Positions 8,361 to 14,622 of a stretch of 23,494 bases of DNA are shown piece after piece. Position 1 is the first letter of the stretch, and every line of letters begins with the position of its first letter. Source of the DNA: an uncultured Fibrobacter sp. (GTDB lineage Bacteria > Fibrobacterota > Fibrobacteria > Fibrobacterales > Fibrobacteraceae); the NCBI RefSeq assembly GCF_937877005.1, contig NZ_CALEFV010000344.1, positions 1 through 23,494 of the forward strand, written 5' to 3'. The position numbers were made by a program, and so were the translations under genes. Under the pieces are notes generated by a model. It made no database searches and was not told the origin of the DNA. It saw only the letters and a list, made by a program, of their open reading frames with translations.

Positions 8361-9219
8361 CGTCAGCCTCCCTGTCTTTTCCCGAAACATCGTCCACATT
8401 CTCGTTAACCTTCTTCGTCAACGGAAAAAGTTGCAGGTTCAGACGATAGACCTGCTCGATATCCTTTTCTTCGGCAGCGATCGCGATAATCTTGCGACGG
8501 CATTCATCGAGTTCCTTCACGATACGGGCATAGGAGAACTTCGAAAGGCCCATGGTGACGCCACTAAAATTACGTTCCTCTACGGGGAGCTCCAGTGCAG
8601 GCGTCGCCAATCTGGACATCTGACGGTGCATGCCGCGCAGCGCAAGCCTCGTGGCATCCGGAGTTCCGGTAATAGAGCTTTCCGTCTGTAAAAAGCTATC
8701 GTCATCCGTCTTTTTTAGAAGTCCCGACTTCGTGAGAAAATCAAGCGACTCACGCACTTCAGCCGCACTCACCTCGGAATAGAACTTTTTCGCCATTTCG
8801 CCAGGAGTTGCCCCGGGCATCAACGGCGCCAATTCACGCACTACCGGGTTCTGCCAAGTTTCGTAGAACCTGAACAAATCGCCCTCGAGTACGCGCACCT
8901 TGTGCACCTTCGCTATCGCGAGCATGTTGCTGTAGGCTGCCACCTTCTTTTCTGCGGATTCGGCCTGACCATATTCCACCATGGCACGGAAGTATTCCAT
9001 CTCGAAACCGACAAGTCCCATGGCACTCCCGACACGTTCCACGCCAATGCGGCTCAGCTTGCTCTTGCCATCGCAAACCACCTTCATGTACGAAGACGAG
9101 GAGAAACCCGTAATTTTCGAGAACTCACGCCAGGAAAACGCAGAACAGCGCTTGCGTTCCTCGTAATAGTCGCGCATGTACCTGCGAAAATCGGAATAGT
9201 CAACAATCGGTTTCATCAT
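8353..9219 (-). CDS. TIGR02147 / DUF4423 family protein (putative regulator)
   Basis: The 288-aa product begins VDYSDFRRYMRDYYEERKR...FSWREFSKITGFSSSSYMKVVCDGKSKLSRIGVERVGSAMGL. This is the N-terminal helix-turn-helix-like region of the TIGR02147 family, which I know as a paralogous family expanded in Fibrobacter and present in Bdellovibrio. The DUF4423-like remainder is helical and ends in an acidic tail. The role is thought to be transcriptional control, but no target is established. Two adjacent ATG codons (9219 and 9216) can start it; neither has a Shine-Dalgarno. A strong promoter at 9225-9253 places the transcription start at or within a base or two of the ATG, so the message is probably leaderless. 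It forms an operon with the downstream lipoprotein. Confidence 0.8.
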   Translation of the reverse strand: MMKPIVDYSDFRRYMRDYYEERKRCSAFSWREFSKITGFSSSSYMKVVCDGKSKLSRIGVERVGSAMGLVGFEMEYFRAMVEYGQAESAEKKVAAYSNMLAIAKVHKVRVLEGDLFRFYETWQNPVVRELAPLMPGATPGEMAKKFYSEVSAAEVRESLDFLTKSGLLKKTDDDSFLQTESSITGTPDATRLALRGMHRQMSRLATPALELPVEERNFSGVTMGLSKFSYARIVKELDECRRKIIAIAAEEKDIEQVYRLNLQLFPLTKKVNENVDDVSGKDREADDE

Positions 9220-9224
9220 CTAGA

Positions 9225-9253
9225 AATATAAAATCACCTTTCACGGAAGTCAA
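9225..9253 (-). promoter_or_regulatory. Promoter of the TIGR02147-lipoprotein operon
   Basis: Read on the minus strand: -35 TTGACT (9248-9253), a 17-bp spacer, and -10 TATATT (9225-9230). Only TCTAG separates the -10 from the ATG, which predicts a leaderless transcript. Confidence 0.75.
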
Positions 9254-9330
9254 GTATTTCATGAAACAAAAGTTCCAAATTCAGCAAATTCTGGCTATTT
9301 TTGTTTATTTTGCAAACTTTAAAAATCACC

Positions 9331-9349
9331 ATGCAACATCTTGTTGCAT
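9331..9349. repeat. Perfect 19-bp inverted repeat, operator-like
   Basis: ATGCAACA (9331-9338) and TGTTGCAT (9342-9349) are perfect complements around TCT. The dyad lies about 80 bp upstream of the TIGR02147 promoter and is not followed by a T-run, so it is more likely a protein-binding site than a terminator. Confidence 0.4.
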
Positions 9350-9359
9350 ATGCCACAAT

Positions 9360-9390
9360 AAAAAAAGAGCCGTCAGACGAAACTGACGGC
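9360..9390 (-). terminator. Rho-independent terminator of purF
   Basis: On the minus strand GCCGTCAG / CTGACGGC (9383-9390 and 9369-9376) form a perfect 8-bp stem with a 6-base loop, followed by TCTTTTTTT. Confidence 0.9.
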
Positions 9391-9414
9391 CCTTCTTAAC
9401 TTATAATGTTCCGG

Positions 9415-10899
9415 CTACTTTTCGCCCTTGCCGGAATGACTCGGGCATTCGCCATCTTCGCAGGGGCAATGATAGCAGTCTCCCGTCTCGGCGTAATCCT
9501 TGCCGCTCCAGCAGTAGGTGCAGAGCTGTTCGGCAGGAAGACCAATCGCATGAATCAGATCGTCGATGCGCTGGAAAGCGAGCGTCGTCAAATTCAGATT
9601 CTTGCGGATATATTCGACCATATCCTTGTACTGCTGGCTATCCGGATCGGTGTACTTTTCGATATCGGCATTCTCGCCTTCACGGTCACGAATGTAACGG
9701 CGCGTGATCAAGTCGTATTCGCTCTTGGAACGAGAGAAGTTGATGAACTTACACGGATAAACGAGCGGCGGGCAGGCGATTCGCATGTGCGTTTCCTTAC
9801 AACCAAGCGAATAGAGTTTCTGGGCCTGCTTGCCAAGCTGGGTTCCGCGCACGATGGAGTCGTCGCAGAAGACGAGGCGACGATCCTTGATGAGTCCCGG
9901 AACCGGGATAAGTTTCATGGAAGCCACATGTTCGCGCTGACGCTGGTCCTGCGGCATGAAAGAACGCGCCCAGGTCGGCGTGTACTTGACAAACGGACGA
10001 GCAAACTTGACACCCGCTTCGTGGGCATAGCCCAAAGCGTGAGAGGTTCCGGAATCCGGGATACCGCAAGCGGCATCGGCTTCGGTCGGAGTTCTCTTGG
10101 CTAGCGCGGATCCGCAACGGTAGCGAGTCATCTCTACATTGCGGCCTTCGTAGCTGGAAGCCGGATAACCATAGTAAACCCAGAGGAACGAGCAAATCGC
10201 CATCTTCTTGCCGGGTTCGACGAGAGTCTTGTCTCCATCGGGAGTGAGTTCCACGACTTCACCAGGACCAAGATCGCGAAGATGTTCGTAACCGAGGTTC
10301 GGAAGGGCGCAGCTTTCCTGCACGGCAATCATGGAGCCTTCCTTCTTTCCGAGAATAATCGGAGTACGTCCCCACTTGTCGCGACTAGCGTAGAAGTGGC
10401 CATCGCTATCCAGCAGCAAAATGGAGCAGCTACCTTTCACCTTTTCGTGGACGTACTTGAGGCCCTCGACGATAGAGTCTCGCGTGGCAATGAGCGCCGA
10501 GACCACCTCGGTCGGTCCTACCATGCCACTCGTCGTGGAATACTGGAGCTGCATGCAGTTGTTCTTGAAGAGTTCCTCTTTCAATTCCTCAATGTTCGTA
10601 AGGAGGCCGACCGTCACGACGGCAAAGGTGCCGAGCTTGCAGCTCATCACGAGCGGCTGAGGATCGGTATCGGAAATGACGCCAATACCCATAGATCCCG
10701 AGAATGCCGCCAAGTCATGTTCAAACTTGCTGCGAAACGGCGTGTTCTGGATATTGTGTATCGAACGGTGGAAACGACCGTCCGCCTGCAACACCGCCAT
10801 ACCGCCGCGATGAGTTCCAAGATGTGAATGGTAGTCGGTACCAAAAAAGAGATCCGTCACGCAATCTTTTTTGGATACAACGCCGCAAAAGCCGCCCAT
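9415..10899 (-). CDS. purF: Amidophosphoribosyltransferase (PurF-type)
   Basis: First step of de novo purine synthesis: glutamine + PRPP to 5-phosphoribosylamine. The 494-aa protein has an N-terminal Ntn glutaminase domain (GTDYHSHLGTHRGGMAV) and a C-terminal phosphoribosyltransferase domain. The PRPP loop reads LVFCDDSIVRGTQ, and there is a CGIPDSG motif. The nucleophilic Cys is residue 5 (MGGFC), so a four-residue leader must be removed for activity; most PurF proteins expose it at position 1 or 2 after processing. The C terminus has several Cys (CTYC...CYHCPC), compatible with an iron-sulfur or metal site as in the Bacillus-type enzyme, though the first ligands are not confirmed. AAGGAG lies 5 bases before the ATG. 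The gene stands alone between its own terminator and that of cysK. Confidence 0.88.
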   Translation of the reverse strand: MGGFCGVVSKKDCVTDLFFGTDYHSHLGTHRGGMAVLQADGRFHRSIHNIQNTPFRSKFEHDLAAFSGSMGIGVISDTDPQPLVMSCKLGTFAVVTVGLLTNIEELKEELFKNNCMQLQYSTTSGMVGPTEVVSALIATRDSIVEGLKYVHEKVKGSCSILLLDSDGHFYASRDKWGRTPIILGKKEGSMIAVQESCALPNLGYEHLRDLGPGEVVELTPDGDKTLVEPGKKMAICSFLWVYYGYPASSYEGRNVEMTRYRCGSALAKRTPTEADAACGIPDSGTSHALGYAHEAGVKFARPFVKYTPTWARSFMPQDQRQREHVASMKLIPVPGLIKDRRLVFCDDSIVRGTQLGKQAQKLYSLGCKETHMRIACPPLVYPCKFINFSRSKSEYDLITRRYIRDREGENADIEKYTDPDSQQYKDMVEYIRKNLNLTTLAFQRIDDLIHAIGLPAEQLCTYCWSGKDYAETGDCYHCPCEDGECPSHSGKGEK

Positions 10900-10970
10900 A
10901 TAGACTCCTTAGAAAAAGGACTGTGTTCTACTGCTTACAAAATTAGAAATTTTTATCAAAACCGCGCAGA

Positions 10971-11001
10971 CAAAAAAACGATACCGCGTCAGCGATATCG
11001 T
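10971..11001 (-). terminator. Rho-independent terminator of the metY-cysK operon
   Basis: On the minus strand ACGATATCGC (10992-11001) pairs with GCGGTATCGT (10978-10987): 10 bp with one G-U, a TGAC loop, and a run of seven T. It begins 26 bases after the cysK stop. Confidence 0.92.
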
Positions 11002-11026
11002 TTCATGGCTACGGCTTCCGTATCCC

Positions 11027-11959
11027 TTATTCTGCGAACAGGGCGGTAGAGAGGTAGCGGTCGCCGGTATCCGGGAGGAGAGCGACGATGGTCTTGCCCC
11101 TGTTTTCGGGACGCTTCGCGAGTTCCTTGGCGGCCCAGAGGGCGGCACCGGAAGAAATACCCACGAGCACGCCTTCCTTCTTGCCAATTTCGCGGCCGGC
11201 CTCGAAAGCAGCCTCGTTCTCGACAGCAATAATCTCGTCGTAGATCTTGGTATTGAGCGTATCGGGAACGAAGCCCGCGCCGATACCCTGGATCTTGTGG
11301 GAGCCGGCAGTCCCCTTGCTGAGCACCGGAGAGCTGGCCGGTTCAACAGCCACGACCTTCACGTTCGGGTTCTTGCTCTTGAGGAATTCGCCCACGCCGG
11401 TCACGGTACCGCCAGTACCCACGCCCGCCACGAAGATATCGACCTTGCCGTCGGTGTCTTCCCAGATTTCGGGACCGGTAGTGGCCCTGTGGGCAGCCGG
11501 GTTGGCCGGGTTCACGAACTGGCCCGGAATGAAGCTGTTCGGGATTTCCTTTGCAAGTTCATCGGCCTTGGCGATAGCGCCCTTCATGCCCTTCGCGCCT
11601 TCGGTCAGCACGAGCTCGGCACCGTAGGCCTTCATCAGCTGGCGACGTTCCACGCTCATGGTTTCGGGCATCACGATGATAATGCGGTAGCCACGGGCAG
11701 CGGCGACGGAAGCAAGTCCGATACCGGTATTGCCGGATGTCGGTTCGATGATGACGGAACCTGCCTTGAGCTTGCCGCTCTTTTCGGCGTCGTCGAGCAT
11801 CGCTTTGGCGATACGGTCCTTCACGGAACCTGCGGGGTTGAAGTACTCGAGCTTCGCGAGAATCTTGGCTTCGAGGTTGTTGGAAGCTTCGACGTGAGTG
11901 AGTTCGAGGAGAGGGGTATGACCAACAAGCTGGTCAGCAGAGGTGTAGATTTTTGACAT
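11027..11959 (-). CDS. cysK: Cysteine synthase (O-acetylserine sulfhydrylase)
   Basis: PLP enzyme making L-cysteine from O-acetyl-L-serine and sulfide in the cytosol. The 310-aa length and motifs fit CysK: NPAGSVKDR with the PLP lysine Lys47, the substrate loop TSGNTG (74-79), the phosphate-binding GTGGT, and GISSGAA near the C terminus. AAGGA lies about 9 bases upstream of the ATG at 11959. It is the second gene of an operon with metY, which ends 20 bases upstream, and a strong terminator follows. CysM-type use of other sulfur donors is not suggested by any visible motif. Expression should follow the metY leader and the LysR protein. Confidence 0.95.
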   Translation of the reverse strand: MSKIYTSADQLVGHTPLLELTHVEASNNLEAKILAKLEYFNPAGSVKDRIAKAMLDDAEKSGKLKAGSVIIEPTSGNTGIGLASVAAARGYRIIIVMPETMSVERRQLMKAYGAELVLTEGAKGMKGAIAKADELAKEIPNSFIPGQFVNPANPAAHRATTGPEIWEDTDGKVDIFVAGVGTGGTVTGVGEFLKSKNPNVKVVAVEPASSPVLSKGTAGSHKIQGIGAGFVPDTLNTKIYDEIIAVENEAAFEAGREIGKKEGVLVGISSGAALWAAKELAKRPENRGKTIVALLPDTGDRYLSTALFAE

Positions 11960-11979
11960 AGTTGAAGTCCTTTTTTTGG

Positions 11980-13266
11980 TTAAATGTTGTTCAGAGCCTG
12001 ATCGAGGTCGTTGATGATGTCTTCGTAGTGTTCCGTACCGATAGAGAGACGAATCGTGGCGGGGCTGATGCCCGCGGCGGCGAGTTCTTCCGGAGTGAGC
12101 TCGGAGTGGGTCGTGGTGTACGGGTGAACCACAAGGCTCTTCACGTCGGCGACATTAGCGAGCAAGCTGAAGATCTTGAGGCTGTCGATGAACTTGAAGG
12201 CTTCGGCCTGGCCACCCTTCACGTCGAACGTGAAGATGGAACCGCCGCCGTTCGGGAAGTAGCGTTCGTAGAGCTTGTGGTCCGGATGGTCGGCAAAGCT
12301 CGGGTGGTTGACCTTCGCGACCTTCGGGTGCTTCACGAGGAACTCGAGAACCTTCTTGGTGTTTTCCACGTGGCGGTCGAGGCGGAGCGACAGGGTTTCC
12401 GTACCCTGGAGCAGCAGGAAGGCGTTGAACGGGGAAATCGCGGCACCTTCGTCACGGAGGAGGATAGCGCGGATGTAAACAATGTATGCAGCGGCACCGG
12501 CAGCAGCCGTAAAGGGCACGCCGTAGCTCGGGTTCGTCTCGGTGAACTGCGGGAACTTTCCAGAAGCAGCCCAGTCGAACTTGCCGCCGTCAACGATGAC
12601 ACCGCCGAGAGTCGTACCGTGGCCACCGATGAACTTCGTGGCAGAATGAATCACGATGTCTGCGCCGTGTTCCAGCGGACGGATCAGGTAAGGAGTACCG
12701 AAGGTGTTGTCGATGAGCACCGGAATCTTGTGTCTGTGGGCAATTTCGGAAATCGCCTCGATATCCGGGATATCGGAATGCGGGTTGCCGAGCGTCTCGA
12801 TGAGCACGAGCTTCGTGTTTTCCTTGATGGAAGATTCGACTTCCTTCAGGTCGCGGGTATTTACGAAGGTCGTATCGATACCGAACGGACGGAGCGTATG
12901 TTCCAGGAGGTTGTAGGTGCCGCCGTAGATAGTGCGCTGGGCAACCACGTGATCTCCCTGGCGAGCGAGAGCCGTAATGGCATAAGTGAGGGCTGCTGCA
13001 CCGGAAGCGACGGCGAGGCCTGCGACACCGCCTTCGAGAGCGGCGATACGCTTTTCAAAAACATCCTGCGTGGTATTGGTGAGGCGGCCGTAGATGTTGC
13101 CGGCATCCTTCAGGTGGAAGCGGTCGGAAGCGTGCTGGGCGCTGTGGAAAACATAAGAGGTGGTCTGGTAAATAGGAACTGCGCGGGAATCGGTTGCGGG
13201 GTCTGCCTGTTCCTGGCCAACATGGAGCTGAAGAGTTTCAAAGTGGAGCTTGTTCTGAGTAGTCAT
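11980..13266 (-). CDS. metY: O-acetylhomoserine sulfhydrylase (MetY, aminocarboxypropyltransferase)
   Basis: Cys/Met-metabolism PLP enzyme that makes homocysteine from O-acetylhomoserine and a sulfide donor. The 428-aa protein has the MetY hallmarks: FETLQLHVGQEQADPATDSRAVPIYQTTSYVF at the N terminus, SGAAALTYAI, and the PLP lysine Lys211 in HSATKFIGGHGT. Length and the N terminus separate it from the shorter MetB/MetC proteins. A Wolinella homologue takes sulfur from a protein thiocarboxylate (HcyS). The matching carrier genes lie 9-10 kb away in this window, so the same reaction is plausible here (inference). The ribosome-binding site AAGGAA is about 9 bases upstream. A roughly 240-base structured leader precedes the gene. 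Confidence 0.93.
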   Translation of the reverse strand: MTTQNKLHFETLQLHVGQEQADPATDSRAVPIYQTTSYVFHSAQHASDRFHLKDAGNIYGRLTNTTQDVFEKRIAALEGGVAGLAVASGAAALTYAITALARQGDHVVAQRTIYGGTYNLLEHTLRPFGIDTTFVNTRDLKEVESSIKENTKLVLIETLGNPHSDIPDIEAISEIAHRHKIPVLIDNTFGTPYLIRPLEHGADIVIHSATKFIGGHGTTLGGVIVDGGKFDWAASGKFPQFTETNPSYGVPFTAAAGAAAYIVYIRAILLRDEGAAISPFNAFLLLQGTETLSLRLDRHVENTKKVLEFLVKHPKVAKVNHPSFADHPDHKLYERYFPNGGGSIFTFDVKGGQAEAFKFIDSLKIFSLLANVADVKSLVVHPYTTTHSELTPEELAAAGISPATIRLSIGTEHYEDIINDLDQALNNI

Positions 13267-13344
13267 GTGTGAAATTCCTTTGGGGTTACAGCAAACAATG
13301 GGTTTTCTACATAAACCCTTATTCGCTAGTTTAATTTTGATTGA

Positions 13345-13382
13345 GTCCTTAAAGCTTCTTTTACCTGCAAAGCCCTAAGGAC
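13345..13382 (-). other. 13-bp hairpin in the metY leader
   Basis: On the minus strand GTCCTTAGGGCTT (13370-13382) pairs fully with AAGCTTTAAGGAC (13345-13357), with two G-U pairs and a 12-base loop. No T-run follows, so it is not a standard terminator. Confidence 0.65.
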
Positions 13383-13396
13383 GGAAGGCTTCTAGG

Positions 13397-13444
13397 CTAT
13401 TTCGTTGCTTGAATGCCTCGCGGCATTCGACAGTCACTTATCAT
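13397..13444 (-). CDS. Putative 15-aa leader peptide upstream of metY
   Basis: An ATG at 13444 follows AAGGAG by 5 bases, a better site than that of metY itself, and opens a 15-codon frame ending in TAG: MISDCRMPRGIQATK. Its only Cys is codon 5 (13430-13432). The last base of that codon begins segment B of the alternative stems, and the GCGA-loop hairpin (13411-13428) lies wholly inside the frame. A ribosome on this ORF would therefore open or hold the structure. This is the layout of leader-peptide control; response to cysteine is a guess from that single codon. It could also be a chance frame inside a dispersed repeat. Confidence 0.45.
   Translation of the reverse strand: MISDCRMPRGIQATK
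13411..13428 (-). other. Hairpin with GCGA tetraloop in the metY leader
   Basis: Arms GAATGCC (minus strand 13422-13428) and GGCATTC (13411-13417) are perfect complements around a GNRA-type loop. It lies inside the leader-peptide ORF, and its 5' arm also complements 13455-13462. Confidence 0.7.
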
Positions 13445-13490
13445 AGGCGCTCCTTCGAATGCGCAGGAATAACAAACCATTTTGTCATTT

Positions 13491-13507
13491 CCTACCAATC
13501 TTGTAGG
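13491..13507. promoter_or_regulatory. LysR-type box at the metY transcription start
   Basis: CCTAC-N7-GTAGG (13491-13495 and 13503-13507) contains the T-N11-A dyad of LysR regulators. It overlaps the predicted metY start near 13505. The same motif recurs at the lysR promoter (14560-14576). Confidence 0.5.
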
Positions 13508-13511
13508 CTTT

Positions 13512-13540
13512 AAGATAGAATAAGAATTTTCGTTCGTCAA
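13512..13540 (-). promoter_or_regulatory. Promoter of the metY-cysK operon
   Basis: Minus strand: -35 TTGACG (13535-13540), a spacer of exactly 17 bp, and -10 TATCTT (13512-13517). Transcription is expected to start near 13505. Confidence 0.7.
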
Positions 13541-13551
13541 GGTATAGAGCG

Positions 13552-13581
13552 ATACTATTTAACTTTCGTTAGCTATAGTAT
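13552..13581. promoter_or_regulatory. Inverted repeat upstream of the metY -35, candidate activator site
   Basis: ATACTAT (13552-13558) and ATAGTAT (13575-13581) are perfect complements 16 bp apart, with an inner TAAC/GTTA pair around GAAA. The centre is about 61 bp upstream of the predicted metY start, the usual place for a LysR-type recognition site. It may also fold as a hairpin after the lysR stop. Confidence 0.45.
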
Positions 13582-13597
13582 ACGGTTATTGCAACAC

Positions 13598-14524
13598 CTA
13601 GCTCTTGCAGTTTTCCAGATATTTAATCAAATTATCGACATAACGCTCGCCCACGCGGCCAAGCAGCATGTTGCGTTTGCAGATATAACCGATTTCCATA
13701 ACCCTGTGCGCTTCCTCGCTCTTGTCCTTGAACGGAACCGCCAGATATTCGCCTCCGTTAAGTTCCTCGCAAATGATGCCGGAACAAAGCGTGTAACCGT
13801 TCAAGCCAATCATCAAATTCAGCATGGTCGCACGATCGTTCGCCTTGATGGTGCGCTTGTATTCGTTTGTACTCAGGATTTCTTCGGCAAAGTAGAAGGA
13901 TCCGTTGTCGCCCTGTTCAAAGGAGAGGCACGGATAGTCCTCCAGCTGCTTTAGGGTAATGTACTTGTTGTTCGCAAGAGGATGCCCCTTCCACAGGTAA
14001 ACATAGGCGCGGCAATCGATGAGCTTATGAAACGCAAGATCGCGGGCATCGAGCAAGTTCGTGATAATCTTGCGATTGAAATCGCTCAGATAAAGGATAC
14101 CAATATCGCTCTTGAACGCAGCCACATCCTCGATGACTTCCTTGGTGCGGGTTTCGCGGATGGCGAAATCGTATTTTTCGGTATCGAATTCCTTGACCGT
14201 TTCAACGAAGCTCTTGACCGCAAAGGAATAGTGCTGCGTCGAGACACCGAATTTTTTCTTGCGCGAGCCAATCTTGCCATACTTCTCGAGAACGGATTCA
14301 TAGTGTTCATAAAGCTCTCGGGAATAGGCAATAAATTCTTCGCCTTCGCTCGTCAGGGAAACCCCGCGACTCGTGCGATTGAAAATAAGGATATTCAGTT
14401 CGTCTTCCAAATCACGGATAGCAGCCGTCAGCGACGGTTGCGACACGTAGAGCTTTTCTGCAGCCTTGTTGAAGGAACCCGTTTCGGCAATGCCGATGGC
14501 GTAACGGAGTTGTTGTAGAGTCAT
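13598..14524 (-). CDS. LysR-type transcriptional regulator, probably of sulfur amino-acid genes
   Basis: The 308-aa product has the normal LysR length and order. An N-terminal winged helix (MTLQQLRYAIGIAETGSFNKAAEKLYVSQPSLTAAIRDLEDELNILIFNRTSRG, about residues 1-58) is followed by a linker helix and a two-lobed effector domain (about 90-300). It lies immediately upstream of, and in the same direction as, the metY-cysK operon. The same T-N11-A dyad occurs at its own promoter and at metY's, so autoregulation and control of metY-cysK are likely (inference). The effector is unknown; O-acetylserine or O-acetylhomoserine would be natural candidates by analogy with CysB and related proteins. The start ATG has a modest AAGG site 8 bases upstream. 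Confidence 0.88.
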   Translation of the reverse strand: MTLQQLRYAIGIAETGSFNKAAEKLYVSQPSLTAAIRDLEDELNILIFNRTSRGVSLTSEGEEFIAYSRELYEHYESVLEKYGKIGSRKKKFGVSTQHYSFAVKSFVETVKEFDTEKYDFAIRETRTKEVIEDVAAFKSDIGILYLSDFNRKIITNLLDARDLAFHKLIDCRAYVYLWKGHPLANNKYITLKQLEDYPCLSFEQGDNGSFYFAEEILSTNEYKRTIKANDRATMLNLMIGLNGYTLCSGIICEELNGGEYLAVPFKDKSEEAHRVMEIGYICKRNMLLGRVGERYVDNLIKYLENCKS

Positions 14525-14559
14525 TGGTATAGCCTTGTTATAGGTGAAATCTTTTAATT

Positions 14560-14576
14560 CCTACTATTTTAATAGG
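14560..14576. promoter_or_regulatory. LysR-type box at the lysR promoter
   Basis: CCTAC-N7-ATAGG (14560-14564 and 14572-14576) lies 2 bases after the -10 and so over the predicted start site. It shares TTCCTAC and the T-N11-A spacing with the box at metY. Confidence 0.5.
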
Positions 14577-14578
14577 AA

Positions 14579-14607
14579 AAAGTAATAAATAAGGATGACT
14601 TTGGCAA
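14579..14607 (-). promoter_or_regulatory. Promoter of the lysR gene
   Basis: Minus strand: -35 TTGCCA (14602-14607), a 17-bp spacer, and -10 TACTTT (14579-14584). Moderate match. Confidence 0.5.
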
Positions 14608-14622
14608 GTCAGGATGCCGATG

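Larger units (their letters stand above)
13267..13511 (-). promoter_or_regulatory. Structured 5' leader of metY-cysK (candidate attenuator)
   Basis: Most of the 331-base gap between lysR and metY is an untranslated leader of about 240 bases. From 5' to 3' on the minus strand it holds a LysR-type dyad at the start site, a short ORF with its own Shine-Dalgarno, and segments A (13455-13462), B (13423-13430) and C (13411-13417). B can pair with A (8 bp) or with C (7 bp, GCGA loop) but not both. Further on are a 13-bp hairpin (13345-13382, two G-U pairs, 12-base loop) and a 6-bp hairpin GGGTTT/AAACCC (13300-13318) just before the metY ribosome-binding site. No T-run follows any stem, so control of translation or Rho access is more likely than classical termination. 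No known riboswitch consensus was recognised. Confidence 0.55.

Noticed and set aside
11962..13272. Open frame of more than 400 codons on the plus strand opposite metY
   Set aside because: It mirrors metY codon structure, has no family resemblance or ribosome-binding site, and metY is certain. Similar long antisense frames opposite cysN (17194-18750) and aprA (20291-21817) are rejected for the same reason.
13300..13318. ATGTAG start-stop minimal ORF in the loop of the last leader hairpin
   Set aside because: The spacing from any purine-rich site is poor and the six bases can occur by chance.
13267..13511. A known SAM or cobalamin riboswitch in the metY leader
   Set aside because: I looked for SAM-I and SAM-II core sequences and did not find them; the stems do not fit these architectures.
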